Shown: positions 1-10,980, counted from the first letter of the stretch. The stretch is 64,000 nucleotides of DNA from Herbaspirillum sp. GW103 (GCF_000261365.1 NZ_AJVC01000004.1:930001-994000); one strand, 5' to 3'. The notes: generated by a model from the letters alone, not told the origin. Numbers and translations are program-made.

Positions 1-251
1 CCGGTGGAGAAAAGAGCGCGCTGGCCCGCTTCCAGCCCTGTCCCGAGCGCCTGGTCTGCCTCGACCAGCTCAAGCACCGGGTACCGCCGCCGCTGGCGAT
101 ACCACGCTTCTGGCAGCTCGACGACAGCAACTACGGCTTCGATACCAGCCCGCACCTGCCCTATTGGCTCGCCATGAACAATGCTTCCTTCGTGCCGCTG
201 CTGGTGCCCGCGCACCAGATGGCGCACTTCTCGCGCGCCCTGGTGGCGTGA
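1..251 (+). CDS. C-terminal fragment of an unidentified protein
   Basis: An open frame with codons beginning at base 3 runs without interruption to a TGA at 249-251, and its upstream part lies outside the window. About 82 residues are visible, ending in HQMAHFSRALVA. Third codon positions are GC-rich like the neighbouring genes, which supports coding. The fragment is rich in Pro, Leu and aromatic residues. I recognise no family motif and assign no function. It converges on the AraC-type gene that ends at 286, only 34 bases away. Confidence 0.5.
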   Translation, partial: GGEKSALARFQPCPERLVCLDQLKHRVPPPLAIPRFWQLDDSNYGFDTSPHLPYWLAMNNASFVPLLVPAHQMAHFSRALVA

Positions 252-285
252 AGTCTTCTTCCCGTTTTCCCCCTCGCCACAGCGC

Positions 286-1164
286 TTACTTCAAGGGCAG
301 GTAGATATCCGTGAGCAACTCGCCCGGTGGTGTATCGGGCAAGAGATTGAGATAGTGGAAGTACAGCGGGAAATCGCGCAACTCCTCACCACTCTCCGGC
401 AGCCACTGGCGATACAGCGGATAGATGCTCTCTCCCAGGCGTTCATGCGCGCCCGCATGACGCACGCGCGCGCAGCGCCCGCCCGGGATCAGGGAACTCA
501 CCACGGCTTGCGCATTGCCCGGCACCTGTGCGTCCACTTCACCGCAGATGCCGAAGCGGAATTGCTCCGGGGGCGTGGTGTCGGGATTATCCCAGGCCAG
601 ACCGAAGGTACGGCAGCGCTCCACCGGCGACAGGCCGGACGCCTTGCGCCATTCGATGAAGCGCGCCACGGTGGCGTTGAGCTGGTTGACGGGGCCGCGA
701 TGCGCCAGCAGGGCGATACGGATGGGTTCGACGTCGACGATTTCTACTTGCACTTGCACTTTCCTTTCAGGGATGCGGAAGACGAAACGCTCGTTCCATG
801 AAGGCCAGTCCGGTGCGCGCCGAAACTGCGAAGGCGACTGGCCGAAGGCACTTCTGAAAGCGCGCGTGAAGGATTCCGGATTTTCGAAACCGGCTTCGAG
901 GGCGATGTCGATGATGCGCCGCTTTGGCTGAAAGGCCAGTTGATGGCTGGCATGCTTCAGACGCATCAGCAGGATGTAGCGCGCCACCCCGACGCCGGTA
1001 AAGTCAGCAAACTGCCGCTGGAAATGGAACCGTGAAAAATGGGCGACAGCCGCCAGCTGCTCCATCTCCAGCGGGCCATGGAGATGCGCCTCGATATGAT
1101 CGAGCACACGTTCGAAGCGGGCTTGATAGCGGGCCTGGCTGGTCTTTTGGCGGTCGTCGTTCAT
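286..1164 (-). CDS. AraC-family regulator with GyrI-like ligand domain
   Basis: Predicted transcription factor of 292 residues. The N-terminal third carries two helix-turn-helix units of AraC type: residues about 30-52 (MEQLAAVAHFSRFHFQRQF) and about 83-117 (IDIALEAGFENPESFTRAF followed by FGQSPSQFRR, the usual second-HTH signature). Residues about 135-292 resemble the GyrI-like/Rob effector-binding fold, including an R-G-P-V-N stretch and a Phe/Leu-rich end. Known relatives bind small hydrophobic molecules or drugs, but the ligand here cannot be read from the sequence. The start ATG lies at 1162-1164. It diverges from the CPBP protease gene, suggesting a shared upstream region at 1165-1313. 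Family is certain; regulatory target unknown. Confidence 0.88.
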   Translation of the reverse strand: MNDDRQKTSQARYQARFERVLDHIEAHLHGPLEMEQLAAVAHFSRFHFQRQFADFTGVGVARYILLMRLKHASHQLAFQPKRRIIDIALEAGFENPESFTRAFRSAFGQSPSQFRRAPDWPSWNERFVFRIPERKVQVQVEIVDVEPIRIALLAHRGPVNQLNATVARFIEWRKASGLSPVERCRTFGLAWDNPDTTPPEQFRFGICGEVDAQVPGNAQAVVSSLIPGGRCARVRHAGAHERLGESIYPLYRQWLPESGEELRDFPLYFHYLNLLPDTPPGELLTDIYLPLK

Positions 1165-1313
1165 CGGGTCCTCGGTTCACGGGACATACTGTGCAAGAAA
1201 GAGCGGAACAAATCCTGACCGAAATTGCGCATCGTGAACAGACCTCAAGCTCTGGCCCTCTGACGGGTCGCCATGTTAAAACACTGGCTTCGTCGCACTC
1301 TGCCTTTTTCTCC

Positions 1314-2174
1314 ATGCCTTCCGCTGTTCTCTTGATGCTCGCCATCTGCAGCGTCTGGCTGCCCTCCCTGAGGCTGCCGGGCCGCTGGACCCTTGCACCC
1401 TGGCTGCCGCTGCTGACACTGGCCGTGGCCATGGGCCTGCAGGATGGCCGACTCGATGCCGGCGCCGCCACAGGCATCGTCCTGCTGGGCGTCACCGCCC
1501 TGGGAACGACCCATGCGTCCAACGCATGGCAACGCCGCAGTCTGCTGGCGCTGAGTTTGCTGCTGGCCCTGCTGCTGGCACTGCATCGCTGGCCGGGTTT
1601 CCACAATGTGCTGGTGCTCCCGTCAGCGGCCATGACTGCCGATGCGCGGCCCTTCATGCTCTTTGCCAATCTCGACAAAGGAAGCGCCGGACTGCTGTTG
1701 CTGGCACTGCTGGCGCCACGCTGCCATGCGTGGCGGGAATGGCGGGAGATGCTCTGCAAGACGCTGCTGCCGGGTGCCGTGACGATCGCGCTCGTGATGG
1801 GCGCGGCTTGTGTGGCGGGCCTGGTCAGGCCCGCACTGAAGTGGCCGGACTTTACCGTGGAGTTCCTGGCCATCAATCTGCTGTTGACGGTGGTGGCAGA
1901 GGAAGCCTTCTTCCGCGGCGTCATCCAGCATCGGCTGCAAAGCGTCTTGCAGCACATCCGCGGCGGGACAGGGCTGGCAATGACGGCCTCCGCGCTGCTC
2001 TTCGGTGCAGCCCATGTTGGCGGCGGCCTGAGCTATGCGGTCATGGCCGGGATGGCCGGCCTCGGTTATGCGTGGGTCTTCCGGCGCACCGGACGTCTGG
2101 AGGCGCCGATCCTGCTGCACTTCATGCTCAATGCCGTGCATTTCCTCGGATTCACCTATCCCACACTGGCCTGA
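1314..2174 (+). CDS. CPBP-family intramembrane glutamic/metal protease
   Basis: Polytopic membrane protein of about 286 residues (start taken at ATG 1314, just before the first hydrophobic helix; the frame is open further upstream but that part is not protein-like). The CPBP (Abi) signature is present: the Glu-Glu motif EEAFFRGVIQHRL near residue 195, a His in FGAAHVGGGLSYAV near 234, and a third motif with His in LLHFMLNAVHFLG near 269. These are the active-site residues of this Rce1-like family. About eight hydrophobic helices are visible. The natural substrate is unknown; bacterial members act in bacteriocin immunity or membrane protein processing. It converges with the FMN-binding protein gene. 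Confidence 0.85.
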   Translation: MPSAVLLMLAICSVWLPSLRLPGRWTLAPWLPLLTLAVAMGLQDGRLDAGAATGIVLLGVTALGTTHASNAWQRRSLLALSLLLALLLALHRWPGFHNVLVLPSAAMTADARPFMLFANLDKGSAGLLLLALLAPRCHAWREWREMLCKTLLPGAVTIALVMGAACVAGLVRPALKWPDFTVEFLAINLLLTVVAEEAFFRGVIQHRLQSVLQHIRGGTGLAMTASALLFGAAHVGGGLSYAVMAGMAGLGYAWVFRRTGRLEAPILLHFMLNAVHFLGFTYPTLA

Positions 2175-2186
2175 TGCGCGCCACCC

Positions 2187-2753
2187 TCAGGGCGCAATCC
2201 ACTGCCCTTGCCATGGCACCTGCCCACGTTCAAAACGCGCGCGGCGATGCTGGTTCGGTGTGAGGTCCAGCCATTCGATGCGCTCCAGCCGCACTTCCAC
2301 CAGGGCAAAATTTTCGAAGCCATCGCCCCTGTCCTGCTCCCGCACATGCCCCTCTTCGGGCTGAGCAATCGGTGTGCCGGGTGCATGCGGGGTCTTGTAC
2401 AGGATCAGCGTATGCGGCCTGGACCCGGTCCACATGCCACGAATGCGCGTGGCATCCTGCACTACCTGCGCCACGCCGTTCAGGCGCAGTTGCAGATGAC
2501 GATCCAGGTCAACCGCCAGCATCGCCACGCGACCATCGGCACGGATCTCGGCCAGCTTCGGTGAACGCAGATCGGTGTGAAAGCACAGCGTCCCGGCGGA
2601 GATATTGGCCTCGCGCAAGACGATGGAACGCAACTGGGGCGCACCGTCCAGGCCCACAGTGGCCAGTTGCCAGATGGTAAACGGGGAACGTGCGGGACTG
2701 GCACCGCGGCACAATTCGTCCCAGATCAGGGTGTGGAGTTCGGGCAGGTTCAT
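2187..2753 (-). CDS. Pyridoxamine 5'-phosphate oxidase-like FMN-binding protein
   Basis: 188-residue protein of the PNPOx-like split-barrel fold (Alr4036-type). Residues about 18-60 (FTIWQLATVGLDGAPQLRSI and the following VLRE) form the first barrel strands with the Arg typically contacting FMN. A central HTDLRSPKLAEI segment matches the FMN/substrate-binding region of the family, and the C-terminus W-x-G-Q-W-I-A-P closes the fold. Start chosen at ATG 2751-2753 because the family begins with a short helix (MNLPELHTLIWDEL); longer upstream readings are low-complexity. Likely a flavin-dependent oxidoreductase; whether it acts on pyridoxal forms is not resolvable. It is transcribed in the same direction as pobA, 128 bases downstream. 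Confidence 0.8.
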   Translation of the reverse strand: MNLPELHTLIWDELCRGASPARSPFTIWQLATVGLDGAPQLRSIVLREANISAGTLCFHTDLRSPKLAEIRADGRVAMLAVDLDRHLQLRLNGVAQVVQDATRIRGMWTGSRPHTLILYKTPHAPGTPIAQPEEGHVREQDRGDGFENFALVEVRLERIEWLDLTPNQHRRARFERGQVPWQGQWIAP

Positions 2754-2828
2754 GCCGCCATTGTAGAACCCCGCGCGCAGGCGGGTGCATGCTGCGGATG
2801 CCGTCGGGACCATGCTCCGGCAATGACG

Positions 2829-2848
2829 ACGCCCGCTTGCGCGGGCGT
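2829..2848 (-). terminator. GC-rich hairpin after pobA
   Basis: A perfect 8-bp stem (ACGCCCGC / GCGGGCGT) with a TTGC loop lies 33-52 bases past the pobA stop and upstream of the next gene on the same strand. No clear T-tract follows on the minus strand, so it may be a weak terminator or an mRNA 3'-end stabiliser. Confidence 0.4.
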
Positions 2849-2881
2849 TCCGGATTGTGGCTGCAACGGGGCGCCAACGCT

Positions 2882-5180
<2,299 letters not shown>

Positions 5181-5254
5181 GTATTTCGCATGCCGTTTCC
5201 GGCAATGGCGCAAAAACAAAAACCGGTGCGCCATCTTTGAAATTCAGCCACGCC

Positions 5255-6055
5255 TCACAGCAGCGCCCCCAGCTCCACCTGTATCTTCAACATGGCCGGC
5301 AAGCAGCGCTCCACCATGTCTTCCAGCTTCATGCGAGCCGCATGCACGCTGATATTCATCGCCGCCACCACCTCACCGCGGAAGTTGCGCACCGGTACGG
5401 CCATGGTGCGCAGACCCAGTTCCAGTTCCTGGTCCACCAGCGCATAACCCTGCGCGCGGGCGCGGGCGATTTCCAGTCCCAATCGTTCGACATCGGTGAT
5501 GGTATGGGCGGTGATGGCCTCCGGCTGGGCACGCGCGAGGATGGCATCGAGCTGCGCCGGGGCCAGGTTGGCCAGCAGGATGCGGCCATTGGCGGTGCAG
5601 TAGGCCGGCACCCGCGTACCGGGCTGCAGGGTGGTCGAGACCAGTTGCCCGGCGCTGACCGCGGCCACGCACACCAGCTGGTCATGATCGAGCACCCCGC
5701 AGGAAGCCGCCTCGCCCAGCGAATAGGCCAGCCGGTACAGCAGCGGCTGCACGATGCGCGGCAGCCGCGCCGAATGCAGATAGGACTGTCCCAGCCGCAG
5801 CACCATCGGCGTGAGCGAGAACGTCTTGTTGTCGTGCCGCATGTAGCCCAGGTGCGTAAGCGTGATCAGATAGCGACGGGAGGCGGCGCGGGTCAGGCCG
5901 GTCAGTTGCGCCACCTCGGCGATGGTCAGGCGCGAACGCTCCTGGTCGAAGGCTTCGATGACCTGCAAGCCTTTTTCCAGCCCTGCCACCAGGTCACGCT
6001 TGAGGGGGCCGTCTTCGCTCGCCTCCGGCTCGTCATCGATTGGCTGTTGCTGCAT
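5255..6055 (-). CDS. IclR-family regulator of the pcaHGB operon
   Basis: 266-residue IclR-type regulator. A winged HTH lies at about residues 22-85 (LEKGLQVIEAFDQE, then LTIAEVAQLTGLTRAASRRY), and an effector-binding IclR domain follows to the end, including GTRVPAYCTANGRILLA and the Asp/Glu-rich QGYALVDQELELGLRTMAVP. These features are shared with PcaR, PcaU and PobR, which respond to beta-ketoadipate, protocatechuate or 4-hydroxybenzoate. Start chosen at ATG 6053-6055, preceded by a GGGCGGGG stretch. It is divergent from pcaH with a palindromic IclR-like box between, so direct control of pcaHGB-pcaCD is likely. A second IclR gene at 21728 is a paralogue, so I do not assign a symbol. Confidence 0.85.
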   Translation of the reverse strand: MQQQPIDDEPEASEDGPLKRDLVAGLEKGLQVIEAFDQERSRLTIAEVAQLTGLTRAASRRYLITLTHLGYMRHDNKTFSLTPMVLRLGQSYLHSARLPRIVQPLLYRLAYSLGEAASCGVLDHDQLVCVAAVSAGQLVSTTLQPGTRVPAYCTANGRILLANLAPAQLDAILARAQPEAITAHTITDVERLGLEIARARAQGYALVDQELELGLRTMAVPVRNFRGEVVAAMNISVHAARMKLEDMVERCLPAMLKIQVELGALL

Positions 6056-6127
6056 GGGTTCCCCGCCCTGTGGATAAAACAAGCTGATCTCTACCGTTTT
6101 CCCGTGGATGCAGAAAATCGGCCATTT

Positions 6128-6142
6128 GTGCGATTCTCGCAC
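6128..6142. promoter_or_regulatory. IclR/PcaR-like operator upstream of pcaH
   Basis: GTGCGATTCTCGCAC is a perfect inverted repeat (GTGCGA-N3-TCGCAC) followed by AAA, lying between the divergent IclR gene and pcaH. It matches 12 of 15 positions of the PcaR box GTTCGATAATCGCAC as I recall it from Pseudomonas putida. Related sequences occur near pcaI at 21525, 21544 and 21613. Binding is inferred. Confidence 0.6.
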
Positions 6143-6308
6143 AAAGCGGGCGCATGGCGAATATGCTGCGCTGCGTTGGCCTTGAGAGCGGTGTCGGGCT
6201 TGCCTACTATCTGTCCACACCCAAGCACGGCGCGCCAATCGCCCATTCCGGCAGGCAAGGAATCCGAGGACGACGCCGCATTCATCCCCGTCGACCTGAG
6301 GAGACCTC

Positions 6309-7001
6309 ATGCAATTCGATGCCATCGAACCCGGAGTCTATCCGGAACTGATCTATCCCCCCTACAAGTCCACCGTCAAGCGCGGCCCTACGCAAGCACC
6401 GCTGCGCGTGCGCGACGAGACCGCCACCGGCACCAATCTGTTCGCCTCGCCCCGGCTGATCCTGCCGCACGACATGGACCTGACCGCGCAGGGCAAGGGC
6501 GAGCCGCTGGGCGAGAAGATCGTCGTCACCGGTCGCGTGCTGGACGAAGATGGCAAGCCGGTGCGCAACTCCCTGCTGGAAGTCTGGCAATGCAATGCAG
6601 CCGGGCGCTACTTCCACAAGAAGGACCAGCACGATGCGCCGCTGGATCCCAACTTCACCGGTTTTGGAAAGATGCTCACCGATGACAATGGCCGCTATCG
6701 TTTCGTCACCATCAAGCCCGGTCCGTATCCCTGGGGCAATCACCACAAGGCCTGGCGTCCGGCGCACATCCACTTCTCGCTGTTCGGCAACATCTATGCG
6801 CAGCGTCTGGTGACGCAGATGTATTTTCCCAGCGATCCGCTGTTCGCCTACGATCCGATCTTCCAGAGCATCCCTGATGAGGCTGCCCGCCAGCGCCTGA
6901 TCTCGCGCTTCTCGCTGGAGGAGACGGTCGATGACAAGATGCTGGGCTATGAATTCGACATCGTCCTGCGCGGCCGCAACGCCACGCCCATGGGCATCTG
7001 A
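6309..7001 (+). CDS. pcaH: Protocatechuate 3,4-dioxygenase beta subunit
   Basis: 230-residue iron-binding subunit of the intradiol dioxygenase that opens protocatechuate to 3-carboxy-cis,cis-muconate. Non-haem Fe(III) ligands of the family are visible: Tyr in AAGRYFHKKDQHDAP near residue 100, Tyr in KPGPYPWGNHHKAWRP near 140, and the two His of RPAHIHFSLFGN near 153-157. The N-terminal PPYKSTVKRGP stretch is typical of PcaH. GAGGAG lies seven bases before the ATG. First gene of pcaH-pcaG-pcaB-pcaCD, 19 bases from pcaG. The preceding IclR box suggests induction by a pathway metabolite. Confidence 0.95.
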   Translation: MQFDAIEPGVYPELIYPPYKSTVKRGPTQAPLRVRDETATGTNLFASPRLILPHDMDLTAQGKGEPLGEKIVVTGRVLDEDGKPVRNSLLEVWQCNAAGRYFHKKDQHDAPLDPNFTGFGKMLTDDNGRYRFVTIKPGPYPWGNHHKAWRPAHIHFSLFGNIYAQRLVTQMYFPSDPLFAYDPIFQSIPDEAARQRLISRFSLEETVDDKMLGYEFDIVLRGRNATPMGI

Positions 7002-7020
7002 ACACAAGGCAGGAGACCAC

Positions 7021-7533
7021 ATGAGCAACATCACCACTTCGCAAACCATCGGCCCCTTCCCGCACGAAGCCTGGGCCTGGGCCGTGGAACTGACCTCCCG
7101 CGTGGAGAGCAGTGCACCGCAGGTCAAGATCAGCGGCGCCATTCTCGATGGCGATGGCGTTCCCATCAATGACGCCTGGGCCGAAGCCTGGCTGCCGGGC
7201 AGCGCTGCGTCAGAAACTTCACACGCCATTCCCGGATATCGCCGCGTGCCCACCAATGAGGAGGGCGGGTTCACATTTTCGATTTCGCAGCCCCAGGCGC
7301 CGGCCGGTAAGCCGGTCGCTTACGTGACCGTGTTTGCGCGCGGCCTGGTCAAGCACCAGTTCACGGCCGTCTTCCTGGAGGACGACCCGGCGCTGGCGCA
7401 ATCGGCCCTGCTGGAGCAGGTCCCGGCCGACCGTCGTGACACCCTGATTGCCCGCAAGCAGCCTGACGGCAGCTACCTGTGGAATATCCACATGCAGGGT
7501 GCGCGCGAGACGGTATTCTTCGACTACATCTGA
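7021..7533 (+). CDS. pcaG: Protocatechuate 3,4-dioxygenase alpha subunit (short form)
   Basis: 170-residue partner of PcaH. Family features: N-terminal TTSQTIGPFPHEAW, the beta-sandwich segment GAILDGDGVPINDAWAEAW, a FARGLVKHQFTAVFLED strand pair and the C-terminal GARETVFFDY. It lacks the full iron-ligand set, as alpha subunits do. It is about 30 residues shorter than the ~200-residue Pseudomonas alpha subunit, with shortening around the N-terminal arm and the segment before PGYRRVPTNEEGGF. ATG 7021 follows a CAGGAGACC ribosome-binding site 19 bases after pcaH, so the short start is well supported. Part of the pcaHGB-pcaCD operon. Confidence 0.88.
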   Translation: MSNITTSQTIGPFPHEAWAWAVELTSRVESSAPQVKISGAILDGDGVPINDAWAEAWLPGSAASETSHAIPGYRRVPTNEEGGFTFSISQPQAPAGKPVAYVTVFARGLVKHQFTAVFLEDDPALAQSALLEQVPADRRDTLIARKQPDGSYLWNIHMQGARETVFFDYI

Positions 7534-7558
7534 ACGCCCTCTTCGGCGTGACGAGCTT

Positions 7559-7590
7559 GGGGATCCGCAAGCATTTGCTTGCCGGATCCC
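7559..7590. repeat. Intergenic hairpin between pcaG and pcaB
   Basis: GGGGATCC-G-CAAGC ... GCTTG-CC-GGATCCC forms a stem interrupted by one small bulge, with an ATTT loop, in the 100-base gap between pcaG and pcaB. No T-run follows. It could moderate read-through or protect the upstream mRNA. Confidence 0.5.
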
Positions 7591-7633
7591 GCTTGCGTTG
7601 GATCGCGCCGCAAGGGCAAGCACTGGAGACTTC

Positions 7634-9001
7634 ATGAGCGTTTCGATCTTCGACAGCTTCCTCACCACTTCGGACATGATTGCGGTGTTCGACGACCAGG
7701 CGGTGGTACAAGCCATGCTGCGCTTCGAACAGGTTCTGGCCGAGGCCGAAGCCGCCGAGGGCATCATCCCCGAGGCCGCCGCGCGTGCCATTGCCAGCGT
7801 CTGCCGCGCACCGCTCTACGACATCAACGCCCTCATCGTGGCCGGTCGGCGCGCCGGTGCGCTGGCCATTCCGCTGGTCAAGGAATTGCAACGCACGGTC
7901 GCCCTCTACAGCGAAGAAGCCGCCACCCACGTGCACTGGGGCAGCACCAGCCAGGATGTGCTGGATACGGCCATGGTGCTGGTCACGCGTGAAGCCTTGC
8001 GGCTGGTCGATGGCGAACTGGATCAGCTGGCGCGCCGCCTGCTGGACTTGTCGCAATCCCATCTGGATACACCGGTGCTGGCGCGCACGCTGATGCAGCC
8101 GGCGCAGGTGACCAGTCTGGGCTTCAAGTTCTGCAACTGGGCCGCGCCCCTGTTGCGTTCGCGCGCGCAATTGCAGGCGCTGGCCGGGCGCGCCTTGCAA
8201 CTGCAACTGGGCGGTGCGGTCGGTACGCTGGCGGTGCTGGGTGACAAAGGGCCAGCGGTGGCGGCACGCATGGCTGCGGCCCTCGATTTGAAGACCCCCG
8301 AGGCGGCCTGGCATACCCAGCGTGACGAGTGGATACGCCTGGGTACCGAGATGGCGGTGCTGGCGGGCAGCCTGGGCAAGATCGCCACCGACCTGTCACT
8401 GATGGCACAGGGCGAGATTGCCGAACTGGCCGAGCCCTCCGGCAATGGTCGTGGCGGGTCGTCGGCGATGCCGCACAAGCGCAATCCGGTGTCGTCCATG
8501 ATCGCCCTGGCCGCGGCTACCCGAGCGCCACAGCAAGCCGCTGCGCTGCTGGGTGCGATGTCGCAGCAGCATGAACGCGGGCTGGGCAACTGGCAGGCCG
8601 AACTGGCCGAATGGCCGGGGCTTTTCCTTGGTGTGCACGGTGCACTGCGCGCGCTCAATGATGCCTTTGCCGGGCTGGTCATTGATGAGGCGCGCATGCT
8701 GCGCAACATCGATGCCTTGCAGGGTCTGGTGTTTGCCGAGTCGGCCTCGATTGCGCTGGCTGGCGTCATCGGTCGCCCACGGGCACATAGTCTGCTGGAA
8801 CAACTCACGCGCAAGGCTGTAGCCGATGGCGCGCAGCTGGTTGACGTGCTGGTCGATGCCGTAGAGGGCGATGCGCAGTTGCGCCAGGAAATCGACCTGG
8901 GCATGTTGCGTGGCCTGTTCGATCCGGTGCAAGCCACCCGCCCTGCGCGCCGCATTGCCGAAGGGCGGCTTGAACACTTGCGCGCCCAGCTGGCGCACTG
9001 A
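7634..9001 (+). CDS. pcaB: 3-carboxy-cis,cis-muconate cycloisomerase
   Basis: 455-residue member of the fumarase/aspartase superfamily that cyclises 3-carboxymuconate to 4-carboxymuconolactone. Visible: HWGSTSQDVLDTAMVL near residue 98 (first conserved region, with Ser/Thr and Asp) and the superfamily signature GSSAMPHKRNPVSS near 276-289, carrying the mobile catalytic-loop Ser. Length matches PcaB (~450). Start at ATG 7634 is preceded by GGAGAC. Third gene of the pca operon; the next gene starts 52 bases downstream. Continuous open frame with normal codon use. Confidence 0.94.
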   Translation: MSVSIFDSFLTTSDMIAVFDDQAVVQAMLRFEQVLAEAEAAEGIIPEAAARAIASVCRAPLYDINALIVAGRRAGALAIPLVKELQRTVALYSEEAATHVHWGSTSQDVLDTAMVLVTREALRLVDGELDQLARRLLDLSQSHLDTPVLARTLMQPAQVTSLGFKFCNWAAPLLRSRAQLQALAGRALQLQLGGAVGTLAVLGDKGPAVAARMAAALDLKTPEAAWHTQRDEWIRLGTEMAVLAGSLGKIATDLSLMAQGEIAELAEPSGNGRGGSSAMPHKRNPVSSMIALAAATRAPQQAAALLGAMSQQHERGLGNWQAELAEWPGLFLGVHGALRALNDAFAGLVIDEARMLRNIDALQGLVFAESASIALAGVIGRPRAHSLLEQLTRKAVADGAQLVDVLVDAVEGDAQLRQEIDLGMLRGLFDPVQATRPARRIAEGRLEHLRAQLAH

Positions 9002-9053
9002 CCTGCTGAATTCTCCACCTCCACCCATCACACCGAGACAAAGAGAGCACCAC

Positions 9054-10316
9054 ATGAGCTACGATCCGCTGGACCATGATTTCGAGCGCGGCATGCGCAA
9101 TCGCCGCAGTGTATTGGGCGACCAATGGGTTGACCGTTCGGTGGCCAATGCCACCAATTTCAACGCCGACTTTCAGAACCTGATCACGCGTTTTGCGTGG
9201 AACGAGATCTGGGGTCGTCCCGGGCTGGACCACAAGACACGCCGCATCATCGTGCTGGCCATCACCATTGCGCTGGGGCGCTGGGAAGAATTCGAACTGC
9301 ACGTACGCGCCGGGCTGACCGGTGATGCGACCACGCGGCTCAGCCCGGACGAGATGAAGGAAGTCATGATCCAGGCGGCGGTCTATGCGGGTGTGCCGGC
9401 GGGCAATACGGCTTTCACGCATGCGCAGAAAATCCTGCGTGAAGTGGGTGAGCAGATCGGTTATGCCGTGGTACCGCAGGCGCCTGCTGGCAGCGTGCAT
9501 CCGGGTGTGGGGCACGAGGGCCGCACCGTTTCGTCACCGGCCTTGCATTACACCTTGCGCGAACCCCGCAATGGCAAGGCGCCGCGTCATACGGTGGTGC
9601 TCTCGCATGCGCTGGGTACCGACCTGATGATGTGGGACGGGCTGGCCAATCTGCTGGCGGCCGATTGTCGGGTGATTGCTTACGATCATCGTGGGCATGG
9701 CAGTTCGGAGAAGATCGATGGGCTCTACAGCATGGCGGATCTGGCCGATGATGCGGCCCGTTTGTTGCGCGAGCTGGATACAGGGCCGGTGGTGTGGGTC
9801 GGTTTGTCCATGGGCGGCATGGTCGGGCAGGAGCTGGCCTTGCGGCATCCGGGGCTGGTGCGATCGCTGGTGTTGGCCAATACCACGTCTGCCTATCCTG
9901 AGGCGGCACGCGAGGTTTGGCAGCAGCGGATTGCTACCGTGCGGGCTCAAGGGATCGAAGTGATTGCCGATGCGGTCATGGGGCGGTATTTCCACGAGGG
10001 CTTCCGTGCTGCACAAGCGGCCACTGTTGCGCGCTATCGGCATCGACTGGTCACGACCGATGCGGTGGGGTATGTGGGGTGCTGTCATGCTGTCGGGACT
10101 GTCGATACTTCTTCCCGCTTGGGGGCCATTCACGTGCCTGCCCTCGTGATTGCGGGGGAACTGGATCAGGGGACACCGGTGGCCATGGCGCAGGCGCTGG
10201 TGGATGGGATTGCTGGTGCACGGCTGGAGGTCATTACAGAAGCCTCGCATGTCAGTGCTGTTGAGCAGCCGGCTGTGTTCGCTGAATTGGTTTGTGGGTT
10301 TATTGATGGGCTTTGA
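9054..10316 (+). CDS. pcaCD: Fused 4-carboxymuconolactone decarboxylase / beta-ketoadipate enol-lactone hydrolase
   Basis: 420 residues covering two successive pathway steps. Residues 1-~130 form the PcaC domain (MSYDPLDHDFERGMRNRR, RFAWNEIWGRPGLDHKTRR, then VMIQAAVYAGVPAGNTAF). After a short linker (residues ~140-165), residues ~165-420 are a PcaD alpha/beta hydrolase: nucleophile elbow GLSMGGMVGQE near 246, acid in VIAGELDQGTP near 367 and His in TEASHVSAVEQ near 394. The order decarboxylase-then-hydrolase is opposite to that of actinobacterial PcaL as I recall it. Last gene of the operon, followed by a large palindromic intergenic element. The final third shows somewhat more G/T-ending codons than the first part. 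Confidence 0.93.
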   Translation: MSYDPLDHDFERGMRNRRSVLGDQWVDRSVANATNFNADFQNLITRFAWNEIWGRPGLDHKTRRIIVLAITIALGRWEEFELHVRAGLTGDATTRLSPDEMKEVMIQAAVYAGVPAGNTAFTHAQKILREVGEQIGYAVVPQAPAGSVHPGVGHEGRTVSSPALHYTLREPRNGKAPRHTVVLSHALGTDLMMWDGLANLLAADCRVIAYDHRGHGSSEKIDGLYSMADLADDAARLLRELDTGPVVWVGLSMGGMVGQELALRHPGLVRSLVLANTTSAYPEAAREVWQQRIATVRAQGIEVIADAVMGRYFHEGFRAAQAATVARYRHRLVTTDAVGYVGCCHAVGTVDTSSRLGAIHVPALVIAGELDQGTPVAMAQALVDGIAGARLEVITEASHVSAVEQPAVFAELVCGFIDGL

Positions 10317-10537
10317 TGCTGTTTTGCTGTTTTTCTGTTTTGCTGTTTTGATGATTTACGGTTTTGGGTAGTCTGCACGGGCTGCTTTCCTGCGCTCTAG
10401 CTTAATGCTTATCTTTCTCCGGTCGGGAGAACGCGCCGGGGGCGGCCCGGCAGCCGCTCACTTTTCTTGTCTCGCCAAGAAAAGTAAGCAAAAGAAGGCG
10501 ACCGCAACTGCACCGCCCTCCTTCGGAGGGTCCCCGC

Positions 10538-10615
10538 TTCAGAAGCCAACAAAACGGGAAAAATAGAGTCGCTTCGCTCCGACTATTTTTCTGATCCGTT
10601 TTGTTGGCTTCTGAA
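10538..10615. terminator. Inner hairpin 1 of the palindromic element
   Basis: A perfect 20-bp outer stem (10538-10557 with 10596-10615; TTCAGAAGCCAACAAAACGG) encloses a second stem AAAAATAG / CTATTTTT around a GTCGCTTCGCTCCGAC centre. It lies 222 bases past pcaCD on a transcript that would also read the left arm. A role as strong transcription stop is plausible but inferred. Confidence 0.6.
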
Positions 10616-10894
10616 CCGGCGGCGCAGATGCGGACGACCTAAACGCCTCGCCTTCGGCATCGTGAGGCATCCCACTCGCCGTCGGCTTTGCGTTGGCGTT
10701 CTTGCGCCTTCGATACGTCGCTGCGCGACTACTCAGGACGAAAGAACATAAATAATTTAAACAATAAAAACCAAAACAGGAAATTGATCGAAGAAAAAAT
10801 CGATGCCACAGGCGAGCCAACACAAAGCCGAAGGCGAGTCGGAGACCCGGCGAGGCCGCAGGCGAGCCCGAGTGGACTCTCCCCATAGAGCCAG

Positions 10895-10980
10895 CCGCCG
10901 CAGCGGAGCGAAAAGTGGATCAGAAGGATAGTCGGAGCGAAGCGACTCTATCCTTCCCACTTTTCGCTCCGCTGCGGCGG
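10895..10980. terminator. Inner hairpin 2 of the palindromic element
   Basis: A perfect 24-bp stem pairs 10895-10918 with 10957-10980 (CCGCCGCAGCGGAGCGAAAA side), with an inner GAAGGATA / TATCCTTC stem. Its central 24 bases are the exact reverse complement of the centre of hairpin 1. A likely stop for the minus-strand vanA-vanB-SBP transcript, by position only. Confidence 0.6.
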
